Below, one piece after another: positions 1 to 9,137 of a stretch of 39,978 nucleotides of DNA. The DNA is from Okeania sp. KiyG1 (GTDB taxonomy: Bacteria > Cyanobacteriota > Cyanobacteriia > Cyanobacteriales > Microcoleaceae). Within the stretch, counting starts at the first letter, position 1, and each line of letters opens with the position of its first letter. The stretch is taken from the NCBI RefSeq assembly GCF_014132355.1, contig NZ_BLZO01000191.1:1-39978 (forward strand), given 5' to 3'. The notes beneath the pieces were generated by a model that saw only the letters and a list, made by a program, of their open reading frames with translations, was not told the origin of the DNA and searched no databases. A program made the position numbers and the translations under genes.

Positions 1-387
1 ATACTATCAAAATTAATTGAAAATTTCCCTGATTAAATTAAAAATGATTAAGAAATGGGTCTGAGAATATGAACCCATCCTACTAATAGGAGTTATACAA
101 AACATAAGTGGTAGTGGTGCATAGTAACGGTAGAGAGTGTGTGTGGGGAGTGTGGGAGTGTGGGGGCAAAAATTTTGTCTACAGTTCTCAAAAAAATGTA
201 CTTTTCAATACACTTTTCTCCTAAAAAAGTCACTCCAAGACTTCAACATAACTTATATATAATGTCTACGTTTCATGTTAAGAAAGATGTTTATAAAGCA
301 TAGGGGGATAATAAATAAAAATTTTTATGATTAGTCAATCCTATCCGCTTTCAAGGAGAGTTCAAGAATTTAGAATTTAGAATTTAG
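1..387. other. AT-rich leader without a recognisable gene
   Basis: No convincing coding frame is visible on either strand. The stretch has a G-rich patch at about 131-167 (GTGTG/GGGAGTG repeats). From about 368 an AATTTAG heptamer run begins, which is the start of the repeat block described next. Confidence 0.5.
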
Positions 388-590
388 AATTACCTCTCCT
401 TGAAAAGAAGATAATTGTGTTAAAAGGAATTTTTCTTCTCTTGGTCGATTGGATATGGTTAGGAAACTCATCCATCTCACCCTTCGGGAAACGGCGAAGA
501 TCGACCGCTGTTTTCTCCATGAATGGAGAGGCTTTATACCTTAATTTTTCGGTAATTATTAATTATTAATTATTCATTATTAATTGTTAA
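388..590 (+). repeat. Dispersed structured repeat, copy 1
   Basis: An imperfect match to the reverse complement of 7325-7533. The shared core is CTTCTCTTGG-YGATTGGATATGG (about 434-457). It holds an outer stem GGTCGAT (about 440-446) with ATCGACC (about 499-505). In the other copy the same stem reads GGTTGA/TCAACC, so a C-G pair has become T-A. A second small hairpin TCTCCATGAATGGAGA (about 514-529) is replaced in the other copy by CCCC-TTAAAA-GGGG. A TAATTAT heptamer run closes the element. It may be a structured repeat or a non-coding RNA; its function is unknown. Confidence 0.5.
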
Positions 591-600
591 ATAAACTCCT

Positions 601-2522
601 ATGAATCAAAAAAATTTTCTCTATCTCAATATCTCCAAATTGCTCAATATTATCCAGAAGCATTTGCTGCAGGAACCTGTGCTGTACTGATTTTTTGAGT
701 TGGTTTTGTTTAGAAATTAATGGGTTGGTTTAGCACTATTAATTTTAGCAACAGCTTATGTAATTGGTGGTTATGAAAGTGCTAAAGAAGGTATAACAAC
801 TCTCTGGTCAGAAAAAGAATTAGATGTTGATTTATTGATGATTGTTGCTGCTTTGGGAGCTGCTGCTTTAGGTTTATGGCAACAAGAATATCACTTAATA
901 ATTGATGGAGCAGTGCTAATTTTAATTTTTGCTATTAGTGGCGCTCTGGAAACTTTTGCTATGGAGCGAACTGAACGTAATATTCAAAAATTAATGGCTA
1001 TTACTCCTGATACTGCCAGATTAATAGTCGATAATCAAGAAACAGAAATTCCGGTTAATCAATTAAAAATGGGAGATTTTATCTTAGTTAAACCTGGAGA
1101 ACTTATCCCGACTGATAGTATTATTATTGAAGGCATTAGTACCATTAATCAAGCTCCAATTACAGGAGAATCTATACCCGTTGATAAGACTGTAGGAGAT
1201 GAAGTTTTTGCAGGTACATTAAATGGTAATGGTGTTTTAAGACTACAAGTAAATAAATCTCCAGAAAGTAGTTTAATTCAGCGTGTAATTCGTTTAGTTG
1301 AACAAGCAAAAACTGAAACTCCACCCTCTCAGAGATTTGTGGAAAAGTTTGAGAAAATTTACGCCAAAGTTATAGTTATTTCAGGTATATTACTCGCAAT
1401 TTTACCGCCATTTTTATTAAATTGGAGTTGGGAAACTACAATTTATCGAGCTTTAATCTTTTTAGTAGTTGCTTCTCCTTGTGCTTTAATGGCAGCAATT
1501 ATGCCCACTTTATTATCTGGCATTGCGAATGGAGCTAGACAGGAATTTTATTTAAAAATGGTGCTCAATTAGAAATGATGGGAGAAGTCAAAGCGATCGC
1601 CTTTGACAAAACAGGAACTCTGACTACTGGAAAACTACAAGTTGTTGATATTATCCCTAGAAAAGGTAAGTCAGAAAATGAAGTTTTACAGTTAGCTGCT
1701 GCTCTAGAATCTTGTTCTGAACATCCTATTGGAAAAGCTATTACTCAAACAGCAATTACAAAAAATATTCAGTGGCAAGTAGCAACTAATGTCATAGCAA
1801 AAACTGGGGAAGGAATTACTGGTATTGTTGATAGTCAAATTATTACAGTGGGCAAAGAAAATTTAATAAAGTCAGAAGTAAATAACTTTAATTCCGACTT
1901 TTTAGAAGAAAGTAATCGCCTCCAAAAACAGGGAAAAACAGTTATTTTTGTTGCACAATCGCAAGAAATTATTGGCTTAATATCTGTTGCTGATACTGTC
2001 CGTTTAGAAGCTAGTAAAATGATAAATCAACTCAAGCATATGAAGATAAAATCTATAGCTATGCTGACAGGAGATAATCAACAAACTGCTCATAGTGTTG
2101 CTCAAAATCTTGGTATAAATCAAGTCTATTATGAATTATTACCAGAAGATAAATTAACAGTAATTAAGCGCTTGCAACAACAAAATAGAAATGTAGCAAT
2201 GGTAGGAGATGGTATTAATGATGCTCCCGCTTTATCCCTAGCTACAGTTGGTATTGCTATGGGTAATGCAGGTAGTGATGTTGCTTTAGAATCAGCAGAT
2301 ATTGTGTTAATGACAGACCGCTTAGAAAAATTAGTAGAAGCTATAAATTTAGGTCGTCGTGCTAATCGTATTATTAAACAAAATATTACTTTTGCTATTG
2401 GGTTTATTTTCCTATTATTAGTCGCTAACTTTACTGGAAATATCAATATGCCTTTTGGAGTACTTGGTCATGAAGGGTCTACAGTTTTAGTAACATTAAG
2501 TGGTTTACGTCTACTTAAATAA
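601..2522 (+). pseudogene. P1B-4-type heavy-metal ATPase (CoaT-like), broken by frameshifts
   Basis: Family role: ATP-driven efflux of a divalent metal (Co2+, in some members Zn2+ or Cd2+) across the inner membrane. The visible parts are the membrane segment after [13 protein letters not shown], the actuator motif TGES (about 1159-1170), ASPCALMA in the metal-binding helix, DKTGT (about 1602-1616), SEHPIG, MLTGDN, VGDGINDAP and a C-terminal HEGST. SPC together with HEG(S/G)T is the P1B-4 signature, which is why cobalt is preferred over copper. The reading frame needs four one-base insertions: in the A-run after ATG 601, in the T-run near 701, near 730, and near 1541 where RQGILFKNG should be read. 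With these it is one protein of about 640 residues. No N-terminal metal-binding domain is seen. No divergent CoaR-type regulator lies upstream. Either a decayed gene or homopolymer sequencing errors. Confidence 0.8.
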
Positions 2523-2552
2523 TAATCATAATGACTATAAAACTTAACTATC

Positions 2553-2639
2553 AGGACTTATGTAAAAGGTGAAATAATACACCAATTGTAGGGGTTAACG
2601 GCCGTTAACCCTATATGTAGTAGTTATGCGTAAATCCTA
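2553..2639. mobile_element. MITE-like element with CAGGACTTA-type ends
   Basis: Terminal inverted repeats TCAGGACTTATGTAA (left) and TTATGCGTAAATCCTAA (right) bound about 86 bp. In the middle is the palindrome GGGGTTAACGGCCGTTAACCC. The same end sequence (GGACTTACGCA) bounds elements at about 9027 and at 30597-30748. It has no coding capacity, so it would move only with a transposase supplied in trans. Confidence 0.55.
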
Positions 2640-2773
2640 ATTATTAATACAGCTATATTAATAAATTTTATTCAGATATTTGCTTCAGTAAATCATAAAA
2701 TGGCTGCCAATTATCTTCTACTGTAATGGGTTCCCATACTGATTCAATAATAGGTCGAATTAAACTTTGTTGA
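2636..2773 (-). repeat. Copied 3' end of selO (without the MITE)
   Basis: It matches 5276-5290 plus 5443-5570 with only a few mismatches and so contains the last ~105 bp of selO and its downstream flank. At the position of the 150-bp MITE at 5293-5442 this copy has only AATACAG, so it is an unoccupied version of that insertion site. Its right end joins ATPase sequence at a shared TTGATG/TTGA stretch, consistent with microhomology joining. Confidence 0.8.
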
Positions 2774-3292
2774 TGTTGATTTATTGATGATTGTTGCTGC
2801 TTTGGGAGCTGCTACTTTAGGTTTATGGCAACAAGAATATCACTTAATAAGGGAATTTTATTTAAAAATGGTGCTCAATTAGAAATGATGGGAGAAATCA
2901 AAGCGATCGCCTTTGACAAAACAGGAACTCTGACTACTGGAAAACTACAAGTTGTTGATATTATCCCTAGAAAAGGTAAGTCAGAAAATGAAGTTTTACA
3001 GTTAGCTGCTGCTCTAGAATCTTGTTCTGAACATCCTATTGGAAAAGCTATTACTCAAACAGCAATTACAAAAAATATTCAGTGGCAAGTAGCAACTAAT
3101 GTCATAGCAAAAACTGGGGAAGGAATTACTGGTATTGTTGATAGTCAAATTATTACAGTGGGCAAAGAAAATTTAATTAAGTCAGAAGTAAATAATTTTA
3201 GTTCCTACTTTTTAGATGAAAGTAATCGCCTACAAAAACAGGGAAAAACAGTTATTTTTGTTGCACAATCACAAGAAATTATTGGCTTAATA
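2772..3292 (+). pseudogene. Internally deleted copy of the metal-ATPase gene
   Basis: Two collinear pieces of the ATPase at 601-2522 are fused. Positions 2772-2850 match 823-901, and 2851-3292 match 1541-1982 with nine mismatches by eye and no indels. The 639 bp between the two source pieces are missing. Similarity stops sharply at 3292 in the middle of the nucleotide-binding domain. An open frame from 2825 covers DKTGT and SEHPIG, but its first residues are read out of the original frame and its last ~25 are unrelated sequence, so it cannot make a working pump. It is a recent partial duplication. Confidence 0.85.
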
Positions 3293-3407
3293 CCCGATTT
3301 TTTTCACTCTCCAATTTGTTTGCGATCGCGCACATCTGGGTATCGTTCAAATACCCGTCGGACACAGGTTTTTTAAACCGATGTCCATAGTGAGCGATTG
3401 GGGTATC
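3293..3407. other. Spacer with two hairpins downstream of the radical SAM gene
   Basis: Contains GGGTATCGTTCAAATACCC (about 3341-3359) and an imperfect hairpin, GGACACAGG...CCGATGTCC, at about 3360-3387. The second could end the minus-strand radical SAM transcript, but no T-run follows it, so it is not called as a terminator. Confidence 0.3.
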
Positions 3408-4739
3408 TCAACAATTGCAGAAAGATCGGAAATTCAATGAGTCCGGATTGCTAACATTATGAGGTGAAATATAAGGATTGCAGTCCCGTTCGACTCCAAA
3501 TGCCAGATCCTGCCTTTGGCGTTCTGACTCTAGCGAAATTATTAATTCAAAAGGGTTAAGTTTAGAGTAGTCGATCAAAGGAAAGTCGTTTGTTTTTTCG
3601 ATGATCTTTTGCAGACCTGTATGCTCGTTTAGAGAGGTGGTATGCCGCTCCTGCTCTTTTTCTTGTACGGGAAATGCCCAGCAGTGGACCGGGGTACACT
3701 GGCCAAAAGGATCAATGAACATTTGGCGCATTGCCTGGTCGATCGGTAGGCATTTTCCCTGCAATGAGCTATTTAAGAAGCTGCTTCGCTCTTGGGACCC
3801 CGTCAGGATTACGCGCATGTCGCCGATTTTTCCGTCGCGCGTGTGCCCTGAAATTGCCGCTGTCGCCGTCTCTACTTTGTCAAACCACTCGTCGTCTTTT
3901 TGCTTGAAATAGTCGCTCTTGATAGCAATATAATCTACACCAAAATCATGTGCGTCGAGCACCACTTGTTCTAATTCGTGGAAATTAAACTCGCCCACTA
4001 CAGTATTCATTCCGATGGCTGTGGCGGCACCCGAATCATTGCGATCTTGGACGAGTTGGCGGATTGTTTTCTGTAGATCTCCCAGACTGTTCGATCTTTT
4101 GTTTCTGGGGTGTTCGCCAAAGTATTCATCAGCATAAGCTTCTTCGCTTACCGTCCCTAGACTGATACGAAGCTTATCGCTTTTCAAAGCAATCTCGCGG
4201 TTTTTTGGGTCGCGTAACAAAACGCCGTTAGTAAATATAGTCGAATCTACATTTTGGCAGCTTGCCAATTCCAGTATCCAATTTACAGTCTCTGGATCTG
4301 TATACGGCTCTAGTCCACCGGAAATTTTGACCTCAACAATAATTCCCTTTTTCTGCATTTGCTCTATATCTGCAAATATCTTTTCAAAATCCCTGTACTC
4401 TAGCTTTCGATCGCCTGGGCCTTTCCGGAACTTCGCCAGTTTGCGATAGCCGTCTTTTTCAATTGTTACCGAGGGACAAAAGGGGCAGCGATAAGGACAT
4501 CCCAGCCCAACGAAAAAGATTACCGTGTATAGCTCTTTGCCGAAGTATTCTCTTACAGTCTCGAAATAATCGCGATTTATCGATGTCAGCAACCTCTTTT
4601 GGCACTCTTCTGAAGTCTGAATTGCCTTGTATGCATGGTTTAGTTCCTCTACCGTCAGAGAGTGTCGTTCTGCAATTTCTCGCGCGCCAATATAGGGAGC
4701 ACTTGAGAGGGTGTTTAAGACCTGTTCTTTAAGATCCAT
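3408..4739 (-). CDS. Radical SAM protein of unknown substrate
   Basis: A 443-residue enzyme with the radical SAM cluster motif CxxxCxxC at C81, C85 and C88 (GCPYRCPFC), followed by KISGGLEPY (the usual GGE-like SAM-binding strand) at about 147-155. An N-terminal ~60 residues look helical (AREIAERHSLTVEEL) and could be a small winged-helix or substrate-recognition part. C-terminal cysteines at about 330-357 (GKCLPID, GQCTPVHC) could bind a second Fe-S cluster as in SPASM or twitch domains. The protein ends NFRSFCNC. The start is well set: AAGGAG lies 7 bases upstream of ATG 4739. The gene is visibly richer in GC than its neighbours and stands alone, without an obvious precursor peptide or partner, which suggests transfer. 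The radical SAM assignment is firm; the substrate is unknown. Confidence 0.85.
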   Translation of the reverse strand: MDLKEQVLNTLSSAPYIGAREIAERHSLTVEELNHAYKAIQTSEECQKRLLTSINRDYFETVREYFGKELYTVIFFVGLGCPYRCPFCPSVTIEKDGYRKLAKFRKGPGDRKLEYRDFEKIFADIEQMQKKGIIVEVKISGGLEPYTDPETVNWILELASCQNVDSTIFTNGVLLRDPKNREIALKSDKLRISLGTVSEEAYADEYFGEHPRNKRSNSLGDLQKTIRQLVQDRNDSGAATAIGMNTVVGEFNFHELEQVVLDAHDFGVDYIAIKSDYFKQKDDEWFDKVETATAAISGHTRDGKIGDMRVILTGSQERSSFLNSSLQGKCLPIDQAMRQMFIDPFGQCTPVHCWAFPVQEKEQERHTTSLNEHTGLQKIIEKTNDFPLIDYSKLNPFELIISLESERQRQDLAFGVERDCNPYISPHNVSNPDSLNFRSFCNC

Positions 4740-5006
4740 AGAATTCTCCTTGAGTTACTGCAAGATAGAAACACTGGTTGATATTAGCACTGTAACACGA
4801 TTTTTTTTTGCAGAGCTGGTAGTCGGTAGTCATTGTAAAAAAAAGAAACGTTTTTTTACCTTTTTCTGTCATTGCTGAAAGAAACAAAAATAGGACTTTA
4901 GAAAGGCTTTGTTGTATGAAAGTAGCGATATAGCTGCCGCTAGGCTCCGCCAACGCAGCCAAGGAGTGGCTGGAAGGTTAACTAGAATTCTACTTTGTAG
5001 CTTTCT
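4740..5006. other. Upstream region of the radical SAM gene
   Basis: No gene is seen. The region contains AAGGAG at 4746-4751 (minus strand) and a weak A/T hairpin, GTAAAAAAA pairing with TTTTTTTAC (about 4835-4859). The minus-strand promoter of the radical SAM gene should lie here, but no clear -35/-10 pair could be chosen. Confidence 0.35.
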
Positions 5007-5277
5007 GGGTCAGATATAGCGAAGTTGTCATAGGGGGCAATTTAGATATTATTGCAGCTTTCAGTGGTTGGGAGAGTTCCAAACACTTGACACACAAAAG
5101 CTAGTAAAACAACCACTATATATGCTTTTGAGTCATTCTCAGGAATTCACTTAAATGTCTAATATTGTACAATATTTCACTGAATGTGCTCATGAAAAGA
5201 GCAGTTGCTGAGATGCTTACATAGTAAGGCTTTCATTTCTAGATTTCCCTTCATGACAGCTTCGCTATATTTGACCC
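5007..5277. mobile_element. MITE-like element, 271 bp, with 26-bp terminal inverted repeats
   Basis: The left end GGGTCAGATATAGCGAAGTT... (5007-5032) and the right end ...AAGCTTCGCTATA-type sequence TTGACCC (5252-5277) are inverted repeats with about three mismatches over 26 bp. The interior is non-coding and holds the palindrome AATATTGTACAATATT (near 5163). No clear target-site duplication is visible. It is probably a non-autonomous derivative of an insertion sequence. Confidence 0.65.
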
Positions 5278-5292
5278 TAATTATTAATAAAG

Positions 5293-5442
5293 GGGCGTTG
5301 CTGAATTGAAGTATGAATGTGCGATTGTTTGGTTCTGGTAAAGCCCCCTAAATCCCCCAATTTTGGGGGACTTTTAGAGTTTTATTCCCCCCAATTTTGG
5401 GGGGCTAGGGGGGCTTGCATCATACCCAGAATCAGCAACGCC
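5293..5442. mobile_element. MITE-like element with GGCGTTGCTGA ends
   Basis: The ends GGCGTTGCTGAATTG and (reverse complement of the right end) GGCGTTGCTGATTCTGG bound about 150 bp. The interior is two palindromic halves rich in CCCCC/GGGGG (CCCCCAATTTTGGGGG twice). The flanks AATAAAG and AATACAG look like a 7-bp target duplication with one mismatch. The empty site preserved at 2641-2660 supports insertion into AATACAG. Confidence 0.75.
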
Positions 5443-5464
5443 AATACAGGTATATTAATAAATT

Positions 5465-6864
5465 TTATTCAGATATTTGCTTCAGTAAATCATAAAATGG
5501 CTGCCAATTATCCTCTACTGTAATGGGTTCCCATACTGATTCAATAATAGGTCGAATTAAACTTTGTTGAGGATTATATTGTTTCAACCTTTCCGCCATT
5601 TCTTTTAACTCATCATTAGAATAAGTCTGTAATAAATGATAATAATGTTGTCGCCACGACTCCATTAATTCTGATTGTTCAAAATCAGCAAAAATTTGAT
5701 TAATATCATCACGCCAATGTAGAGAAAATTCTTTTCTCAATCCTAAAAAGAAATCGTGATAGCCAACCTGAGAATATTCCAGCAGTTTAATAGTTAGCTG
5801 AAGTAACTTTTCTGCATCTGTTTCAGGCAACTCCTCAAACCCTAACCTATTAATCATTAATCGCCTATATTCAAGCAGATAAACATCATCAAATTCATCT
5901 AAACTTGCCCTCATATTTCCTCGGTCAATAACTGAAGCCAATGCATCTTGAAGTAAGTGTAAATTTGACTTACAAACTAATGGTTGATGACTGTAGCGAT
6001 AAAGACCAGAATAATCAAAATAAGCTGCTGTAAACTTAGGGTCATAAGTCGGAATAAAAGCATAAGGACCATAATCAAAACTTTCCCCAGTAATTGACAT
6101 ATTATCAGTATTTAATACAGCATGACAAAATCCCGCAGCCATCCATTGAGCTACTAATTTCGCAACTCTTTTTACTAATTCTGAGTAGAATAAAAAATAG
6201 CTATCGCTTTGTTCTTTTAATTCAGAATAATAATAATCAATTACATGATCTAACAGTTTTTAGTTAGGTCTGGACGCTTGAAATAATACAACCTTTCAAA
6301 AGTACCAAACCGGATATGAGAACTACTAAAACGCACCATCACCGACGAACGAGTAGGAGAAGGTTCATCTCCACGCCATAACCCCTCCCCAGTTTCAATC
6401 AAACTAAAACATCGAGAAGTACGAACCCCATGACGATGTAACATTTCGGCGGCTAATACCTCTCTGACCCCGCCTTTTAGAGTCAGTCTGCCATCAGCAC
6501 TGCGAGAATAAGGTGTTCTACCGGAACCCTTTGTGCCAAAATCATATAATTCACCATTTACCCCACGGACTTGACCATAAAGAAAACCTCTACCATCTCC
6601 TAAATAAGGATTATATTGACCAAATTGATAACCGTGATAACGTAGAGCTAAAAAAGGTCCGACGCAATGAAATTTACCAAAAGCTTCAATAAAATGCTCA
6701 TCCTTAACATCTTCAGGACTTAACCCTATTTTAGGCAGCAATTTATCATTACGAAACCGCAAAATATGTTGTGGAAATTCAGCAGCAAATACTTCATCAT
6801 AATAGTCACCACCTAAAGTTTGGATGGCAGGTTCATAGTTGAGCGAAAGGAGAGGATTAGACAT
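5465..6864 (-). pseudogene. selO: SelO/YdiU protein adenylyltransferase, frameshifted
   Basis: SelO proteins are kinase-fold enzymes that transfer AMP from ATP to hydroxyl side chains of target proteins. The N-terminal half (6250-6864) shows the family features YGHQFG-like [36 protein letters not shown] and the [13 protein letters not shown] stretch. The C-terminal half (up to 5465) shows AGFCHAVLNTDNMSITGE, with the catalytic-loop Asn and Asp, and FDYGPYAFIP. The halves are out of frame by one base at the T-run 6257-6261: one more T (A on the coding strand) gives [15 protein letters not shown] and a continuous protein of 466 residues, close to the usual ~480. The start ATG 6864 is the family start ([13 protein letters not shown]). 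The last ~105 bp are copied at 2654-2773. If the frameshift is a sequencing error the gene is intact. Confidence 0.85.
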
Positions 6865-6888
6865 TATTTTCTAAGTTATAAATCAAAA

Positions 6889-6963
6889 GTCGTAGGGGCG
6901 AATGGCATTCGCCCTCTTTTTTTCGAGTCGTAGGGGCGAATGGCATTCGCCCTCTTTTTTTCG
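6889..6963. repeat. Tandem 38-bp palindrome unit, two copies
   Basis: Two direct copies (6889-6926 and 6927-6963) of a unit with the stem GGGCGAATG/CATTCGCCC followed by CTTTTTTT. Each looks like a plus-strand terminator, but no plus-strand gene reads into it. It belongs to the GTAGGGG palindrome family seen elsewhere in the window. Confidence 0.7.
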
Positions 6964-7324
6964 TCCGAAGCAACCGACATGGTTTGCACAGCATTCCGGA
7001 ACGGAAAGCAATCTCAAATTCTAGTTTTTCGTACCTCATTCGTAAGTCCTGTATTTTGTTTATTGCTTTTCAATACATTAATTTATGCTCAAATTTATAA
7101 TCTACTTCTTATAGTTAAATTTTTATAAATTATGATTATATTATTATGAAAGAAATGACAAAATTGGAAGAAGGCTATCTTCTCAGGAATTTTAATCTCT
7201 ATATTGTTGAAGATACTGCAATAGTTGATAATTTGCTAGAAATTATTACCAAAATATATTTTCCGGTAGTCCTGCAACCTTAATATTATTGATTGAAACA
7301 TGGATAAATTACCTAATTATGTTA
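6964..7324. other. Intergenic, nothing recognised
   Basis: AT-rich sequence upstream of selO with no supported gene. A short plus-strand open stretch near 7146-7280 has no recognisable motif. Confidence 0.4.
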
Positions 7325-7533
7325 GCTGTTATTACCGAATAATTAATAATTAATAATTAATAATTAAATAATTATGGTTTCAAGCCGACCCTTTTAAGGG
7401 GAAAAAAGCGGTTGAGGGATGGCGTTAGCGGAGCGGCTCTGATAAGAGCGGTCCCCTCGCCATATCCAATCAACCAAGAGAAGAAATAATATTTCCTTAT
7501 TTTCAATCCTCTCGGTTTTAACCAGAGGTAATT
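7325..7533 (-). repeat. Dispersed structured repeat, copy 2
   Basis: The inverted partner of 388-590. Read on the minus strand, GGTTGA pairs with TCAACC, GGAT with ATCC and GGCG with CGCC, enclosing a GC-rich loop region (about 7417-7482). The outer stem keeps pairing although its sequence differs from copy 1. It is flanked by a TTAATAA heptamer run (7340-7372). Confidence 0.5.
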
Positions 7534-7732
7534 ATCAATTATCCATTATCAATTATCCATTATCAATTAATGAACTCAGCTCCAATTAAAAGAAAGAGGA
7601 TGTATTTCGTTTTCTTTCCTATTCACAGTTTTTTCCACTCCAGCTCTACCCATCTACCCATCTCCCCATCTCCCCATCTCCCCATCTCCCCATCTCCCCA
7701 TCTCCCCATCTCCCTTCTTCCTAATTCCCTGT
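7534..7732. repeat. Simple repeats: CAATTATCCATTAT and CCCCATCT runs
   Basis: Repeated ATTATCAATTATCC units at about 7533-7570, then about nine copies of the octamer CCCCATCT at 7650-7715, just downstream of the cupin gene. The same octamer expands at 29289-29420. Confidence 0.8.
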
Positions 7733-8344
7733 TCAGAATTTTTTAGCTGTTTGTGCAACTGGGTCAAATTCAAACCTTTCAGAAGATTTTGTTTCACCAT
7801 AAATATTAAAAGTAAATGTAGGTTCATCTCCCATTACTTCTATATTATGAATAGCATTAGAAGTGAAACTAATTAAGTCTCCTGGTTGTAATATTTTTTC
7901 TCCGACTCTTTCAATTTTATATTTATTTTCTGGGTCAGGACTACGTTTCCAAAATGTATTTTTTTCCTGGCCTTTTAATACTGCTACTATTCCCCAGGTA
8001 CCATGATTATGAATTGTTGAAATTGTGCCTGGCATGAATTTTACTGTTTGTACTGTTAAGGGAAATCCTAACTCATCGTATAATAAAATAACCGAAGTTC
8101 CTGTTTTTTCGCAAGGTTCTGGCTCCTGACTTTGCAGCCAATATGAATTAGTAATAAATTGTCGAACTAAAAGTCGAATTTTCTGTAGAGAACTCGCTTC
8201 ATCTGTGGCATCTTTTAGGGTATCTTCTAGTTCTGTTAAGAATCTATACAACCGATAATTTTCTCTTAATAATTTCCATTCATTCACCGTTTCACAAGGT
8301 TGACATTGACCGTCTTCAGTCAAAAACCAATCTCGATTTTTCAT
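7733..8344 (-). CDS. Cupin metalloenzyme, cysteine-dioxygenase type
   Basis: A 203-residue protein with a cupin barrel. The first motif is PGTISTIHNHGTWGIVAVLKG with H112 and H114; the second is LQPGDLISFTSNAIHNIE with H166. Three histidines are the usual iron ligands of cysteine dioxygenase-type thiol dioxygenases and of the related predicted double-stranded beta-helix enzymes. The N-terminal ~85 residues are helical. No signal peptide is seen, so it is cytoplasmic. Neighbours give no pathway. Start ATG 8344 has the weak upstream sequence GAGGAGAAAC. The cupin fold is firm; thiol oxygenation is likely but the substrate is inferred. Confidence 0.75.
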   Translation of the reverse strand: MKNRDWFLTEDGQCQPCETVNEWKLLRENYRLYRFLTELEDTLKDATDEASSLQKIRLLVRQFITNSYWLQSQEPEPCEKTGTSVILLYDELGFPLTVQTVKFMPGTISTIHNHGTWGIVAVLKGQEKNTFWKRSPDPENKYKIERVGEKILQPGDLISFTSNAIHNIEVMGDEPTFTFNIYGETKSSERFEFDPVAQTAKKF

Positions 8345-8718
8345 CTTGTTTCTCCTCTGGTATTGCTGATGCTTTAGTTAACTATAAGTTGCGATAATTT
8401 ACTAAAAATACTTATATATTATATAGCTACAATTACTACTATAATTATAAGAAAAACATGAAGTTTTCTCTAATGAGTTTAATTGTAGGTTTTTAGAAGA
8501 AAAATTTATATTTTACTGTGATATATTTTACAAATTTTCTGAATAAATTGTTTAAATTTCTAACTGGCGATCGCGAAGTATTATGTAGATGCACCTATAC
8601 AGCATATTTCAGATCGGTGAGGTACATCTGTTGCGGGGAAAATCCTCGCACTACAAAGACTTTATCATTAATATTTGTACCTCATATACCTGCTAGAAAC
8701 TTTTGAGTGAGGATAATT
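8345..8718. other. Intergenic with a TGAGGTACA inverted pair
   Basis: No gene is seen. TGAGGTACA (about 8619) and TGTACCTCA (about 8678) form an inverted pair about 70 bp apart, possibly the ends of a very small repeat element. The sequence between carries GCGGGG...CCTCGC. Confidence 0.35.
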
Positions 8719-8953
8719 TTAATGCAATTCTAATTTTCCTATATCTTGTACTTCTCCAGAAAGAGATTGGCGTACTGATACCATTAAATGAGCTTTACAA
8801 TTAGGACAAGTTAGTGTTTGGAGACTTTCTACCCACTCATAATCATTATCAGTGGGTGGCAGTATAAAAGAAAAAGATAGGGATGGCAGTTTAAATTTCT
8901 TCTTGCAATTTGGGCATTTTCTATTAGTAATTTTCTTTTTTTTTTGTACCCAT
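8719..8953 (-). pseudogene. Small protein with two CPNC zinc-binding knuckles, start out of frame
   Basis: The minus strand encodes KCPNCKKKFKLP, a linker with WVESLQ, then LTCPNCKAHLMVSV and a C-terminal GKLELH. The two CxxC pairs, about 35 residues apart, would bind one zinc as a ribbon. The only good start, ATG 8953 (MGTKKK), lies in another frame. Removing one base from the 10-base T-run at 8936-8945 joins it to give about 77 residues. It was found by reading this gap rather than from a long frame. Function unknown; nucleic-acid or protein binding is possible. Confidence 0.5.
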
Positions 8954-9026
8954 TTTTTTGTAGTAATTTGATTTTTTCAAGTGTTTATACCAAAAAATTA
9001 CCATACAGTTATACTATTTCTCAAAT

Positions 9027-9137
9027 ATCAGGACTTACGCAAATTCACCTTGAAAATGCCATATTTAGGGGCGCAATTCGGAGCTTTGCGTTCCGCAAAG
9101 CTCCGAATTGCGCCCTCACTGAATTTAGTGTCCGTGC
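9027..9137. repeat. Near-perfect 22-bp-arm palindrome inside CAGGACTTACGCA ends
   Basis: CAGGACTTACGCA on the left, then GGGCGCAATTCGGAGCTTTG with its full reverse complement only 3-5 bases later (about 9069-9115), and a degenerate TGCGTAAT end on the right. It is a third member of the GGACTTACGCA family. Confidence 0.6.

Noticed and set aside
2825-3376. A 183-residue open frame resembling the ATPase phosphorylation domain
   Set aside because: It is part of the deleted duplicate; its start is out of the original frame and its C terminus is unrelated sequence.
4729-4962. A 77-residue minus-strand frame upstream of the radical SAM gene
   Set aside because: Low-complexity AT-rich composition with no motif, overlapping the upstream region and ribosome binding site of the real gene.
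6889-6963. Two consecutive plus-strand terminators
   Set aside because: No plus-strand gene ends before them, and the same palindrome family is scattered elsewhere without following T-runs.
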